Origin: Rhodamnia argentea
Lineage: Eukaryota; Streptophyta; Magnoliopsida; Myrtales; Myrtaceae
NCBI RefSeq assembly: GCF_020921035.1
Contig: NC_063155.1
Coordinates: forward strand, 6,867,001 to 6,931,000
Reading direction: 5' to 3'
Length of the DNA: 64,000 nucleotides
This document shows, in pieces, positions 12,147 to 23,846 of this stretch. How positions within the stretch are numbered: the first letter of the stretch is position 1; each line of letters starts with the position of its first letter. Both the position numbers and the translations under genes were made by a program. The notes under the pieces were generated by a model, which saw nothing but the letters and a program-made list of their open reading frames with translations, made no database searches and was not told the origin of the DNA.

Positions 12147-12800
12147 TTGGATAACATTTGCTCCTAATTCACTTTCGATTTGGAGTCTTTTTCATCGTTA
12201 TGTTTTCGCGTTATGCGAATTTCGCCTCCATTTCTGTGCGGGGATGTATCGGCGGCGTTTCGTGGGTTATCGACCGAATAGCGTTGCTTTTCTGTATGGC
12301 AGATGCGGTTTCTGATATGGCTTTTTAGGGCTTTTGATCGGGATCTCGTACATGGTTTTGTTTTTGTTTTGTAAGTTCATTTTATGATGAAATGGCGGGT
12401 TCCCTCTTCTCAGTTTCGCAACCCGCGCTTATCCACACCTTGATATAAGCGAATGTGGCGAAGTTGGAGATTACCTGATGCAAATGTCAATCGCCAATAT
12501 ACTGGCGATTGGTGAACAGCCTTGTTCTGCATTCGCATTCCTCACAGTTTATTTTTCATACACTCTGCTGACCTCAAATTAGGCAGAAGTTCTCTTCCCC
12601 TCTCAAAGTTTTAATTTCTGCATTTTTTTCAAAATACTCTGTCACAGTTTCTCCATTAAGCACGCTTGGATTCTGATGTTCACATAGTTAACCTTGTAGT
12701 CTTATTAATTGAATAATGCATGCTAGAGGGTTTCGTGTTAATTTGTTCAGTGCCACTTGTTGGATTTATTTTTATGGAAGTTGCTGGGATTCGTTTCAGG

Positions 12801-12809
12801 ATGCATTAA
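12801..12809 (+). promoter_or_regulatory. Two-codon upstream ORF before the HDA15 start
   Basis: If the 5'-leader intron ends at the TTTCAG before 12,800, the next exon opens G-ATG-CAT-TAA. This minimal uORF stops four bases before the HDA15 start codon at 12,814. A scanning ribosome would meet it first, so it could lower translation. The intron end is inferred. Confidence 0.45.
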
Positions 12810-12813
12810 AGGA

Positions 12814-15186
12814 ATGGCAGTGGCTGAAGATGTCCATCTAAACAACGGCTCTAAAATGGTTTCTCAGGCAACTCCAGAAAGTCGTCTGACAGGTGGAGAA
12901 GCTGATAACAGTCTGCACAATCAAAGTAACGATCTCCTCTGTCAGGAATTGTCGGAAAGGCATGTGATATTGGAGTTTGATGGCACCAGATCTAAGTCTT
13001 ATTTCAGTGATCATCAGAGGGGAGAAAATAGTGCACTAAGCGTGAGAGCTGCAGAAGATGATTTCAATTCTGATGTGGTAAGTGAATTCCGTATGTTGCC
13101 TTAATTTCGAAACGTGCGTGCTTTTGACAATGTTTTATATCTGGTGGCGTCTTGCATATGTGGTCCTTTACTACAGGAGGCTGGAAAAAAGCAGAAAGAA
13201 ATGACTTTAGAAGAAATGTACAAGAATGATGGCGCTTTAGATGACGACGACGAGGATGACAGTGATTGGGAACCCTTGAAAAAGCAAGTGGAAATGGTGA
13301 GGTGGTTTTGTACCAACTGCACGATGGTCAACCTCGAAGATGTCTCTCACTGCGATGTATGTATATTCTTCAGGCTTAAATTGTGACTTGATGCTCATGA
13401 GAGAGACCCACAAACTCAAATAATTTCTTGATTTTTCTTCTATCCAGATATGTGGGGAGCATAGAGATTCCGGTATCTTGAGACATGGCTTCTATGCATC
13501 TCCATTCACGCAAGATTCGGGTGCTCCTAGCGTTGAAGCAGAAGTACAGGAATTACGTGAAGGTGGTTATATATTCTAGTCAAAAACAGTATTTACCTTA
13601 TGGCCGAAAATTTGTTTATTCGCTTTTTGACACCAAATTTTCTTCTCTTTTATGTAAAGGTCGAATGCTGATTGTTTTCTACCTTTTGGTAAATGAATAT
13701 GTATTGCTGGGGATTGTTAAAAAGGTGATGACGTTGTAGCCATCAGTTCATGAAAATTTCATTTGCTTATGATGGATAGGCGTTAAGTGTGCGTGCATAT
13801 GGGAGAATGAAGTAATTTGTGGGGAGCCTTCTTGGATGGCAGTACTAAAAATCTAGGGATTAACTCAATAGATATTGTCATGTTAACTCCATGAGATGTA
13901 GGATGCAAAGTGCAATATCCCCTATTACTAGATGCACATTGTTTGTAGATTAATTGGGAGATGTTTTTAAAACCTCCTCTGGAAGATTTATCCTGCATGG
14001 TGTTACAGAGCCTCGTCTTGTTTTGCTGGTATGTTGTGTGATGATAGACCTTACTTTCTTATATTCATGTTTGGCATAATTATTTTCTCTTTGCATATGT
14101 AGATCATGCAAGAAGTTCTGGCCCAAGCAGTTCAACTGTTGTGGGTTTTGATGAGAGAATGTTGCTACACTCAGAGGTATTGAGCTATTTCTTTTACAGA
14201 CATCAATACAGCTGTGGGAGATTGCCTACTGATGTCTCCTCTTGAAGATTGTTTAATGCTTTTGTTTGTGTCTGAGTGTGTATATATGCCCTGAAGTATT
14301 TGTGATTTTTTTTTTTTTTTTTTTTGGGGGGGGGGGTGTTTAAGCAAGTCTACTATTCATATTTTAATGTGGCAACAAGATCTTGAAACACTAGGAGTAG
14401 CTCCTTGTAATTAAATTTATCTGCAACTACGTTGGGCTTGTGTTTCTCAATGTTATGACAGCTGCACTGACTTTGTCCTGATAAAGACGTGATTGTGATT
14501 TCTGATGCTATAAGTTTTTTAAGGTTTGACCTCTTTTTCTTCGATCTCTTGATGATCATCAGTTCTTTCCCTATTCATTGCTATGCTAGAGTAGGTTGAG
14601 ATGAAGTCACATCCTCACCCTGAAAGGCCAGACCGTCTTCGAGCTATTGCTGCTAGCCTTGCTACTGCTGGTACTTCTTTTCCTCTTCGGGTGAATAACT
14701 AAATAAGTTGGTTCCTTTAACTAATATGAGGTTGTTTATTCATGTAATCCTTGATGTTTGTCTTCTCTAATTGTGCCTTTGTCTCTGTTCTTTTGCTGTG
14801 GTTTCATTGGCACATGCACATCTTGCACGCAGGTTTATCATTTTCTGCAGGTAGCTGAGTATTTTGTGATTTTAAATTCTCAGGCATATTTCCTGGAAGA
14901 TGCCATTCGCTTCCCGTGAGAGAAATTACAAAAAAAGAGCTGCAGATGGTACGCAAGACAATTCTGGAGTTGTCTCGTGTCATGCTTCTTTTGTCATTCA
15001 TGTTTGGTGCATGCACATAGGCAGCAGAGATTTTTTAAAATGAGTAATGTGCATTATGATTTTGTTACAGTTTGTTATTTTCTCATGATAGAGTAACAAA
15101 GACCATGTTTTTGATATTTCAAACATTCAGGTCCATTCTTCAGAGCATATTGATACTGTCGAACTGACAAGCAACATGTTTTCTAG

Positions 15187-15235
<49 letters not shown>

Positions 15236-18200
15236 AGTTAATATCTTAAATTTTTTTGTTAGCGGAAGGCATTTCACTAGGGAGACTCGTGTCATTATTC
15301 ATTTCACATGACAAGGATTGTATTTGAAGTGATATCTAATTTTATTTGAGTTATATGTATTTGTTTGGCAGGAGAAATATTCATGTGGCAGGAGGAAAAA
15401 TCAAAAGTTTTGTAGGATGGCTTTTTTTGTTCATGCAACTAATTGCTTTAGAAGTTTTTATCCCCTCTTCACTGTTTGAAATTTTTGAAGTAGACATGTT
15501 TGTGTAGTTTTCATATTGGAGAGAGGAATTATTATTGTTCCGGGAGTCTGAATTAGCCAGAGAACAAGTGGGAAAGCTTCATCATCCTCTGCCTCTAATA
15601 TTCTTGATGTTGAACATCTTTTGACTTAGTTGGTGGAACTTGTAATACTTGGTTGTTTATGATTGGCAGCTACTTTACTCCTGACACATATGCCAATGAA
15701 CATTCAGCGCGTGCTGCTAGGATTGCAGCTGGTTTGTGTGCTGATCTCACCTCAACAATTATTTCTGGACGTTCGAAGAATGGTTTTGCTCTGGTATGTT
15801 TAATATTGATTTGTCGGCCACTGTCCAATCTATTACTGTGAGAATTTTACTCATTTTCTCTTTTCAAATGCTCGTCATGTACGAGCCATTTAGGTCCGTC
15901 CTCCTGGTCACCATGCTGGTATCAAACATGCCATGGGGTTCTGCCTCCACAATAATGCAGCAATTGCTGCACTAGCAGCACAAGGTGCCGGGGCAAAGAA
16001 AGTGCTTATAGTTGACTGGGTAATGCATCATATGTCTTTGTACTTGATTTGCTGCCGTCCCATCAGAGGATGTGCAAAAGTTTGGTTCTTGATGGGCATA
16101 TATGAGAAGCTTCTTTCAAATGTTTCAGGATGTTCACCATGGAAATGGCACACAAGAGATTTTTGATGGAAATAAATCGGTGAGCTTTACATAAGCAAAT
16201 CCATTTTTCTCATGTCAATTATCTCCTTTTTGATGTGTTTTTCCAGTAATTTTGCTGGAGGAAGTGATATGGGGTTGGCTGTCACTTCTGTAATCTGCAT
16301 GGATTTTCAGCCACTTTCAGTTTTGAACATATTATGTTTTCTAACTTCAACAATGAGTTTATGGAAGTCAGCCGGAGTTTTCATATGTTCCCAAATTTGG
16401 CAAAGATTGTCATTTATTGCTGGATATCTTCTAGGGATGCTCAGAGTGATGATATGTGAATCAACATATTTATACTGTTACGGAGTTGAAAATGATTAGG
16501 TGCTGATGATTTGGGCCGATCAATAGGTCTTATACATATCCCTACATCGACATGAAGGAGGAAACTTTTATCCCGGTACAGGTGCCGCCTATGAGGTACC
16601 TGATTGCTTTACGTCTATCAATTTTTTACATCACTTTCTTAACACATTGTTTTTATTTTTATATTTTTATGAATTGATTCTGTTGCCTCAGGCTGGCATT
16701 GTAAACAATGTCATGTTGTAAAATTACTAATAGTTCAAATACTATGCTTTTTTTTTCCCTGACAAATGGTCATGATAGTGAATTTTGTTCCATTAGGTTG
16801 GCACCATGGGCGCTGAAGGATACTGTGTGAATATTCCATGGAGCCGTCGAGGAGTTGGTGATAATGATTATGTTTTTGCATTTCATCATATAGTGCTTCC
16901 TATAGGTAACCGTCAGCTTATGGTGAATTTTTGGCCTTTTGACACGTGAATAGCACAGTTATGTACCTTTTCTGCTAGTATTGGAAAAGGCAGTCGGTGT
17001 TGAGCTTTTTTTACGTTCGTGATGGTTTTGCTGAAGTAGTGCTCTTGGATTATTCATGTTCATATGGATTAGTATGTAACAATACCTTTCAACTAAATTG
17101 TTAGTTTTTTGCTTAATTTATCTACAATAAGAATTAACTATTTTGCAGATTAGGTGATCAAATGATTAGAGAAACAACTTAACCAGCAATCCTCTCATAT
17201 GGTAAAGTTAGAGGCATGTCAAAAATAAATTAAATGCGATTCTTATTCCTATGCAAGAAAGAGGATTGTCAAAATCAAATTACCTGGAATTGACAAGAGA
17301 CGTGCAACTTTTTATTTCCTATTGAGGAGAAGTGTGTGAGACAATTATAATTGAATACGTAAAAAGCCACTCCAGCGAAGCAAATTCCAGTTTTCATAAT
17401 GCAAAAACAGAATGTGAAGTAGAGATAACTTAAGAGACTGGAAAGGTAACTAATTATGTTGTATAGTTAGTAAATAGTAGGGAAGACATTGGAGTGACTC
17501 TTTGGCTTTTTTTTAACCAAAAAATTTTCAAATATTTAGCAAAATACCATTCTACTTGGTCGACTTACCCTAACCTGATTAAGCCAGGCCACATTATCAC
17601 CTATTCATTTAAATTAAAAGGAACTTATTAAAGATACATATGAATAGAATGGTTTACTCTAATAGATTGTTAATTAAGGGAGCTTTTTGACATGTAGCGA
17701 AACACTTGGGTCCTTTAGTTTTTCATGGACATGACAAAATTTCTAATCGCAGTGGCATCAAATATTACTTAAAATAATGGTGGAATGCTGACTCTCGTTC
17801 TTATAATAGTTGAGTGGTGGCAGTAAATATAATTAAATACAGGTTGAATGCTGATTCTCATTCTTAAAATAGTTGAGAGGTCCTCTAGGCAAATCCGCTA
17901 GTACTTCCTTTGCTCGCTAGAGTTGCTCTCTAGAGACATGCGGTACAGCTTTTCCCAATCAAATAGTCAGACACAACCAAATCAAAATATTAGTTGATGA
18001 CTTTCTTTCTTGTGCGTCTGCCACTGAATGGAGTGGAAAATGGTGTTATTTATCAGTAATGTGTAATGCAAGCTAAGAATGTTTCATTTGAATGGTTGAT
18101 ATAATTTATTGTAGCTTAATTGCTTATGTTGGATACATATCGGTATATTTTCTATTTAGGTGTGGTGGTTAGTATTCATGACTAAGATGATCATGTGTTG

Positions 18201-20750
18201 TTTCGGAAGTTTGTTAGTTTTCATGAAGGAAAAGGATCAGCATACAGGAATGTTTTTCTACTATTTTGTGTATTGTCTTGGTACAAAAGAGGAGAGGGAG
18301 CCAGTTTAACTCTTTGAGATGCGCTTGCACTTAGGGTGGTAGAGGCTGAAGGTTTTGTCCCCAAGGAATCTTGATGCACTTAATGCACTGTGATAGACTT
18401 TATGATCTTGTGTGCAATAATATTGCTACCTCGGTCTTCGGTAAAATTTTCGTTCTCTTTTTTAGCCCATAACCACTTTTGTTGGTGTATATGCGTTTGT
18501 TAAGATTTATTTCACCCTTAATTACCAATCGAGTGACTGACGGTTTTAAATTTAATTTGTATGGAGTAGATGAGATTTGATTGCGTTTTAACATGCATCC
18601 CTACTTGCATATCCTAAGGAAGATTCTGGAGTATTAATTATACAACATTGCAAAAGCTGGTAACTGACGGTTTAAAATTTAATTTTTATGGAGTAGATGA
18701 GATTCGATTGCGTTTTAACATGCGTCCGTACTTGCATATCCTAAGTAAGACTATGGAGTATTAATTATACAACATTTCGAAAGCATTTATCTTGAGAATC
18801 CTCTGACCCATATAATGTATAGTTAATTCGAGGGTAGGTGTGTATGCTGTGTTAGTGACCGTTCACTTGTAAATGCTGAAAAATGACTGGTTTGAGTAGA
18901 CTTATTATTTCGAAGAATTTTATTACTTTAATGGAGTGTCTTCTTTTAGAATTCTTATTGAATAAGCCATGTGAAGGGAAGGAACAGATTACATGAATCC
19001 TTTTAAAGGCTGTATCCTTTCTTGTCCACTGATTGTTTGATTCCTGCTTCTTGCGAAGCCTAATCTTATGGTTTAACTTCTCATACAGCACTTAGTTTAA
19101 GATCTTGTTAGCAGTCAAATTTTTGGCTTGAATTGTAACATGTTCTCCACTCATTGCAGCTTCTGCATTTGCTCCCGATTTCACCATCATATCAGCTGGA
19201 TTTGATGCTGCAAGGGGTGATCCCCTAGGGTGCTGTGATGTAAGTAAATATTTTGCTTGCTGGTTAGATTTTAGTTAACACTCTAAAATAGGTAAAGAAG
19301 CTACATGACTGCTCATACTAGCAGTATGGAAATATTTTATTGGTTAATGCATCTTTCAAAATGTTATGGCTTTTAAGAGAATATTTTATTGGTTAACGCA
19401 CCTTCCAGATCTCTTCAATTCTACGGATGATCACATTTTAGAAGTTAAGCTCGTCTTGTAGAGGGCTTTGATCCTTTTGCTTTGTCTCCCACTTTTATGA
19501 CGTGGAAGGATAAAATTTCTTGCTGTTTAGTATTCACATCACAGGAATCAATGTTGTAGGTTACTCCAGCTGGCTATGCACAGATGACACACATGATGAG
19601 TGCACTTTCTGGTGGGAAGTTGCTTGTCATTCTAGAGGGAGGGTATGCGTTCTATTTTGTTCCTTAAATATAATCTCTCCAGTTTGTATGGTTGATGTTC
19701 TGGTTCAGTGATAAAAGTTTTAATTCATAATGATTTGCAGTTACAACCTTCGTTCGATCTCCTCTTCTGCTGTGGCGGTAATTAAGGTGAATGTGTTCTT
19801 CATCAGCCCAATGTGTACTTGCATTTATGAAGTTGTGCTTGGTGTTTTACTTCAATGTCTGGTATCGTAAGATGTTAATCAGTTGATATTCTTGCATAAT
19901 CAAGCTCATGGTTGCGTTACTCTTGTATATGATCTCCCCCTCTAGCAGCAGGGAGCTTATGATTACTGTAAACATATGCTGTCGTGTCCTTTTGGTGTGA
20001 GTCTATATTAATCTGAGTCGTCTCTTTGTGAAAAAAGGTGCTACTGGGTGAATATCCTATATCTGAATTTGCGAATGTGGTGCCCTCAAAAGCTGGCTTG
20101 CATACTGTTTTAGAAGTCCTGAAGATTCAAATGAGCTACTGGCCTACTCTCGAATCCATTCTTTTGGAATTGCAGTCACAATGGGGAATGTTTCTTGTTG
20201 AGAACAGAAGTAATGAGCATCTCTCTCTCTCTCTCTCCCACACACACACACAGAGCTCATGCTTGCTTTGAGTTGTATTTCACAACCTGATAGCTTCTTG
20301 GTGATATGGTTGTTATTCCTAGAAAAAAATTAGATGATAGAGTGGGAATTTCGATCCTCAAATGATAGGTAACAGATCAAATCAACTTTCAATTTTTACG
20401 TTCTGTAGAAGTAAGTGAGATTATGCTTTGGACTTGTGGCAGTCTGCCAATCTGCACAAGCAGTAAGAATCCCAACAGGAACTATCAAACTTTTTTCTTG
20501 TGTAAAATTTGAACATTTTAGAAGTGAAGGCTTTTGGATGGCTGTGCTGTTGTCAATTTAAATGATTCTTTCTCAGTGGAGATCATATTGGAAGCCCTAA
20601 ACTGCTTTGGACACTTCCATTGTATTAACTGCAGGAAAACAGATCAGAAAGAGACGACGGGTTTTGGCGCCAGTGTGGTGGAAATGGGGTCGGAAAAGTG
20701 TGTGGTATCATCTCCTAAACGGTCATCTTCATGTGAAAACGAAGCGGTGA
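12814..20750 (+). CDS. HDA15: Histone deacetylase 15 (RanBP2 zinc finger, class II)
   Basis: Seventeen coding exons give 601 aa: 12814-13077, 13177-13356, 13448-13562, 14103-14176, 14595-14670, 14884-14948, 15131-15186, 15670-15793, 15894-16019, 16129-16179, 16527-16595, 16797-16905, 19160-19239, 19560-19642, 19741-19786, 20038-20209, 20635-20750. The protein has an acidic [12 protein letters not shown] stretch, then a RanBP2-type finger with Cys 133, 136, 147 and 150. The deacetylase domain runs from about 190 to 530 and includes RPPGHHAG (His 324/325), [16 protein letters not shown] and GGYNL. Zinc ligands are D361, H363 and D452, with Tyr about 492, so it looks catalytically intact. The finger plus class II domain is diagnostic of plant HDA15, a nuclear deacetylase known in Arabidopsis to act with PIF3 on chlorophyll and photosynthesis genes. 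The start is the first in-frame ATG after the inferred leader intron. Confidence 0.95.
15191..15233. repeat. CT microsatellite next to a splice donor in HDA15
   Basis: An uninterrupted CT tract of about 43 bases begins four bases after the GT of the intron that follows exon 7 (donor at 15187). Length change here could affect splice-site recognition. Confidence 0.85.
18533..18785. repeat. 127-bp tandem duplication in a long HDA15 intron
   Basis: Two copies, 18533-18659 and 18660-18785, share ACTGACGGTTT, ATGGAGTAGATGAGATT, GATTGCGTTTTAACATGC, ACTTGCATATCCTAAG and GGAGTATTAATTATACAACA. They lie in the 2.25-kb intron 16906-19159, by far the longest in the gene. No transposon ends were recognised in that intron. 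Confidence 0.88.
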
Positions 20751-21693
20751 ATGTCTAGGCTCTGGTCTGTGTACTCTTTCTTTGTGCGACTTTGTATACC
20801 ATCAGCTGGCAGTCCTCTTTTCCATGTGGAAGACTCATGGTGATTTTGACAACCATTTTCACATTGTAAATCTAGGTTAAACATTTTTAGAGTAGAGCGC
20901 TCTCTGATCTAGCATTTAAGAGAGGAATGGTCAGCGGCCTTCATTTTATGTTCAGATCCTCAAATGTTGATAATTGCAACTTTTTAGGGAACTTGCTTTT
21001 GCATTGAGGTCAGATTGGATCGAGAAGCATGCCGATTTTGTTGGGGCAGTCAGATGCATGTGATTGGATCAGGATGGTATATTTTGTGTGATTAGTATAT
21101 CAGGTCAGAAACAGTGCTCTTGAGCTTTGTGGGCATTGTCTTCCCTGCTTCAGAGGGTAACTCCTCAAGGTCAGGGAAAATTTTAATGGCTCCGCTTCTT
21201 TGGTTCACTATTCTCTTTTCCACCCCATGTTAGAAACTGTCCTGGTTGAGAGGATGAGCTTGCTGCCGAGTGGAATTGGTCTTTTCATGAGCTGCATGTG
21301 GATGGTATGCTGGTTTTAGGTTTCTAGTGCTCTTCCAATCTCATTTGCTAATAGTGTATAGGTAAATAAGGAAGCACCGACACTCTTCGGGAGACTTTGT
21401 GTCGTGCCGTGTTGTATCTGACACTCTTCGACACTCCGACACTCTCGGACAGTATATGGATATGTGGTGACGTTCCACACATGCCAGTGACATTTGAGTC
21501 CAGTATTTGGAAACGCCATTTCGACATGCATAGGTCAATTTTAAGCATTTCTAATAAATTAGATGTCAAAATGTAGATCTATTAAAAACATGTGCAAGTC
21601 ATATATTTAGTCACTCCGAAGTCAATAATTTCAGTCAGCCCAAAAATATATATAATTGTGATTGATAATTTTGTATGTACATGATAATTTATC

Positions 21694-21737
<44 letters not shown>

Positions 21738-22224
21738 ATATATAGTTAATATATAACGTGCCTCAAGATATCGAAATTTTATATTTTTTTTTTTATAAAT
21801 GGCGTGTTCTGTGTCTATATCGGTGCTATTTAGAATAACACACATGTGCTGGATAGAGTTGCCTGAGTAGTTGAGCTTGTGGTTTCGATACACAAGGGAT
21901 TTGCCGTGATATCGACCCGTTTTGAAGCATGAGGCTAGTGTTAAAGCTCTGGAGACTGGTTCAAATCTACTCCAGTTTTTCCTCGTGCTCGGGGGATGAA
22001 GTTTAGGCACTTTTCTGTGTTCTGATAACCATAAACTACATATTACGGAGGAACTCGGGGACACGTGGTCACCACGACGTGGCATAAGGTGCAAAACCTT
22101 TACTTAAAAGACTGAAATGAAAACCTGACGCTTTATTACTAGTTGACGAAACTAGGTGACCCCTAGATTTTGCAACTTCTAAAGTTGGTACTCCGGCCAT
22201 CCCTCGGTTTGTTGAAAAGGTCCA
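20751..22224. other. HDA15 3' flank and intergenic DNA
   Basis: The first few hundred bases are presumably the HDA15 3' UTR. Around 21,375-21,460 is a GACACTC-rich stretch (CTTCGACACTCCGACACTCT type), probably dispersed repeat DNA. A TA microsatellite of about 36 bases lies at 21,697-21,733. No gene is supported on either strand. Confidence 0.55.
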
Positions 22225-22440
22225 ATTGTTGGATGGAGTGAGCCAGTTGGGCCATCCCAGGCCCAACTTGGCCCACCAGGCCCATTTTGTCAAACAATGC
22301 CCATTAGGCCACGTAGGCTCACGGCCCACTTAGGCCAACCACTTACCAGCCCAACGTTGCCCATCAGGCCCAATTAGGCTTGCTAGGCCCAACATGGCTA
22401 ATCGGCTTGTTGAGGCAACATGGCCAATCAGGCCCACCAC
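22225..22440. repeat. Degenerate GGCCCA-rich repeat tract, left
   Basis: The words GGCCCA, GCCCAA and AGGCCCA recur every 10-20 bases in a loosely tandem fashion. A matching tract lies at 27,068-27,270 on the far side of the organelle/hAT island. It encodes nothing recognisable. Confidence 0.65.
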
Positions 22441-23232
22441 CCTTTTGATTGCTCTTTGTTGTTCAAAACGAATGCTTTCGTTTTTGTAATTTTCTAATTG
22501 TTCCAAGGTCTTACAAGTTGAAGAAAAAATTTCTATTTGACATGGCTTCTTCCTCATTTCTTTCTCTCATTCAAAACCGTGCATGAGACTTTCATCTCGC
22601 ACGGCTTCTAAGTGATAAAAGAAAGAAGAAAGTTTATTAACAATGAATAATAATCAAATGGCTTCTTTTTTTTTTTGGGAATAAAAACAGAGGAAGGGGT
22701 CAGATTTATCCTCATGGGAGCAAGAGTAACAATACAATTTATAATGCTACAGTGTCTGGTGTAGTGAGTAAAATCATGTACAATTGTTGTTTGAAAACGG
22801 AAAGTCAAAAAGAAGGGGTATCAAATGTTGATTTTCTTTTTGTACCCGAGGAGAACCTACTCTCGATGAGAAGAGTCTTGACTTGAGATTCTATTAGTAA
22901 ATAGCGCGCTACTTCTAGCAACTTGCTTCCAAGCTTGACTAATAGGACTTTCTAGAGAGAGGTGAATAATGGGGGAGACCAATCCCATTGTGTGGAATGA
23001 TTATTCCGTCCGCTAATTCACCAGGGTTTATTAGGAATTTTTGAATTGGATCTTCGAGGAAGAACTCCGTGGGACCCCTCCTTTTAGGGCGCCCGGATAG
23101 TGAAAGGTTATCTCTTTGCAACGTTGGAAGCTAGCAAAGTTACGAAGTTGGCCGACTACGATCAAGCAAAGCTCATGCCCGAAGGTGGCTTTCTCCGAAA
23201 GGGGCTCGCTTCTTCAAACTTCGCTTTGGTTT

Positions 23233-23304
23233 TAGGGATAATCGGGCTTGAACCGATGACTTCCACCACGTCAAGGTGACACTCTACCGCTGAGTTATAT
23301 CCCT
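23233..23304 (-). tRNA. trnV-GAC: tRNA-Val (anticodon GAC), plastid type, in nuclear DNA
   Basis: Read on the minus strand, the 72-nt sequence starts AGGGATA and ends TATCCCTA, so the acceptor stem pairs. The D-arm is CTCAGCGGTAGAG, the anticodon loop is TTGACGT with GAC, and the T-arm ATCGG-TTCAAGC-CCGAT is fully paired. There is no intron and no encoded CCA. This is the plastid valine tRNA. Its surroundings show that it arrived with organelle DNA, so nuclear expression is unlikely, although the fold is intact. Confidence 0.9.
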
Positions 23305-23576
23305 TCCTTGCTCCCATCAAGAAATAGATCTAACTAATCATGAGACCTTAGACTCCTTACGTTGTTCGATCGAACTCGTTGGCTCCACGCTCTATTCGGT
23401 CAGAACCCGGTTCGAGAAGCCATACCCAATCGAAAAAGGATGTTATCCAAATGAATTTCAAGTAATTGTAGTAAAACCCGACCTGTTGACCCTTTTGCTT
23501 TTCCATCGATATGAACGTATTTGAGTAATTGTCGATCTTTTCCCTAGAATGAAAGAACAAAAAAATGGATATCCCA

Positions 23577-23616
23577 ATAACAAAAAAACCTGACTTAAAT
23601 GATCCCGTATTAAGAG
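23577..23616 (+). pseudogene. petD: Fragment of plastid petD exon 2
   Basis: The frame at 23577-23615 reads ITKKPDLNDPVLR, matching the start of cytochrome b6f subunit IV encoded by petD exon 2. The match stops abruptly after that Arg. The bases just upstream (TTGAGTAATTGTCGATC...) are plausibly the 3' end of the petD group II intron. It is too short to function. Confidence 0.6.
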
Positions 23617-23846
23617 TAGGGATGAATCGAAAAAGAAATCTATTTTGGTATAGAATAAGTACTTTTTGCAAAGATAGATACATATCCTATATTAATCCAT
23701 CCTTTCTCCTGAAGTTATAGGGTCATTTTGCCAAGTTTAAGCCCCCCTTGGATTTGAGACGAAGGAAAATAAAAACGGGAACGAAACGAAATCCATTAGT
23801 TGTGGTCAATAGATTCTTTTCTTGGACTCTAATGGTAAGGTACAAG

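Larger units (their letters stand above)
22860..23846. other. Organelle-derived DNA insertion, left part
   Basis: This stretch holds a plastid-type trnV-GAC (23233-23304, minus) and, next to its 5' end, a CTTGCTCCCATCAAGAAATA stretch resembling the plastid spacer between trnV-GAC and rps12. About 270 bases further on is a petD exon 2 scrap. These plastid pieces are not neighbours in a normal plastid genome, so the insert is rearranged. The DNA on the trnV 3' side (22,860-23,230) does not look like the plastid spacer leading to 16S rRNA and has a mitochondrial flavour. One source could be mitochondrial DNA that already carried plastid pieces. Boundaries are approximate. Confidence 0.65.

Noticed and set aside
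11380..12315. Several frames of 77-185 codons upstream of HDA15
   Set aside because: They are driven by CT/GA microsatellites (Ser-Leu or Arg-Glu runs) in the presumed leader region.
22600..23845. A CRISPR array, rRNA operon or other prokaryote-type system
   Set aside because: No direct-repeat array or rRNA sequence is present; the organelle-type signals are explained by insertion of organelle DNA into a plant nuclear genome.
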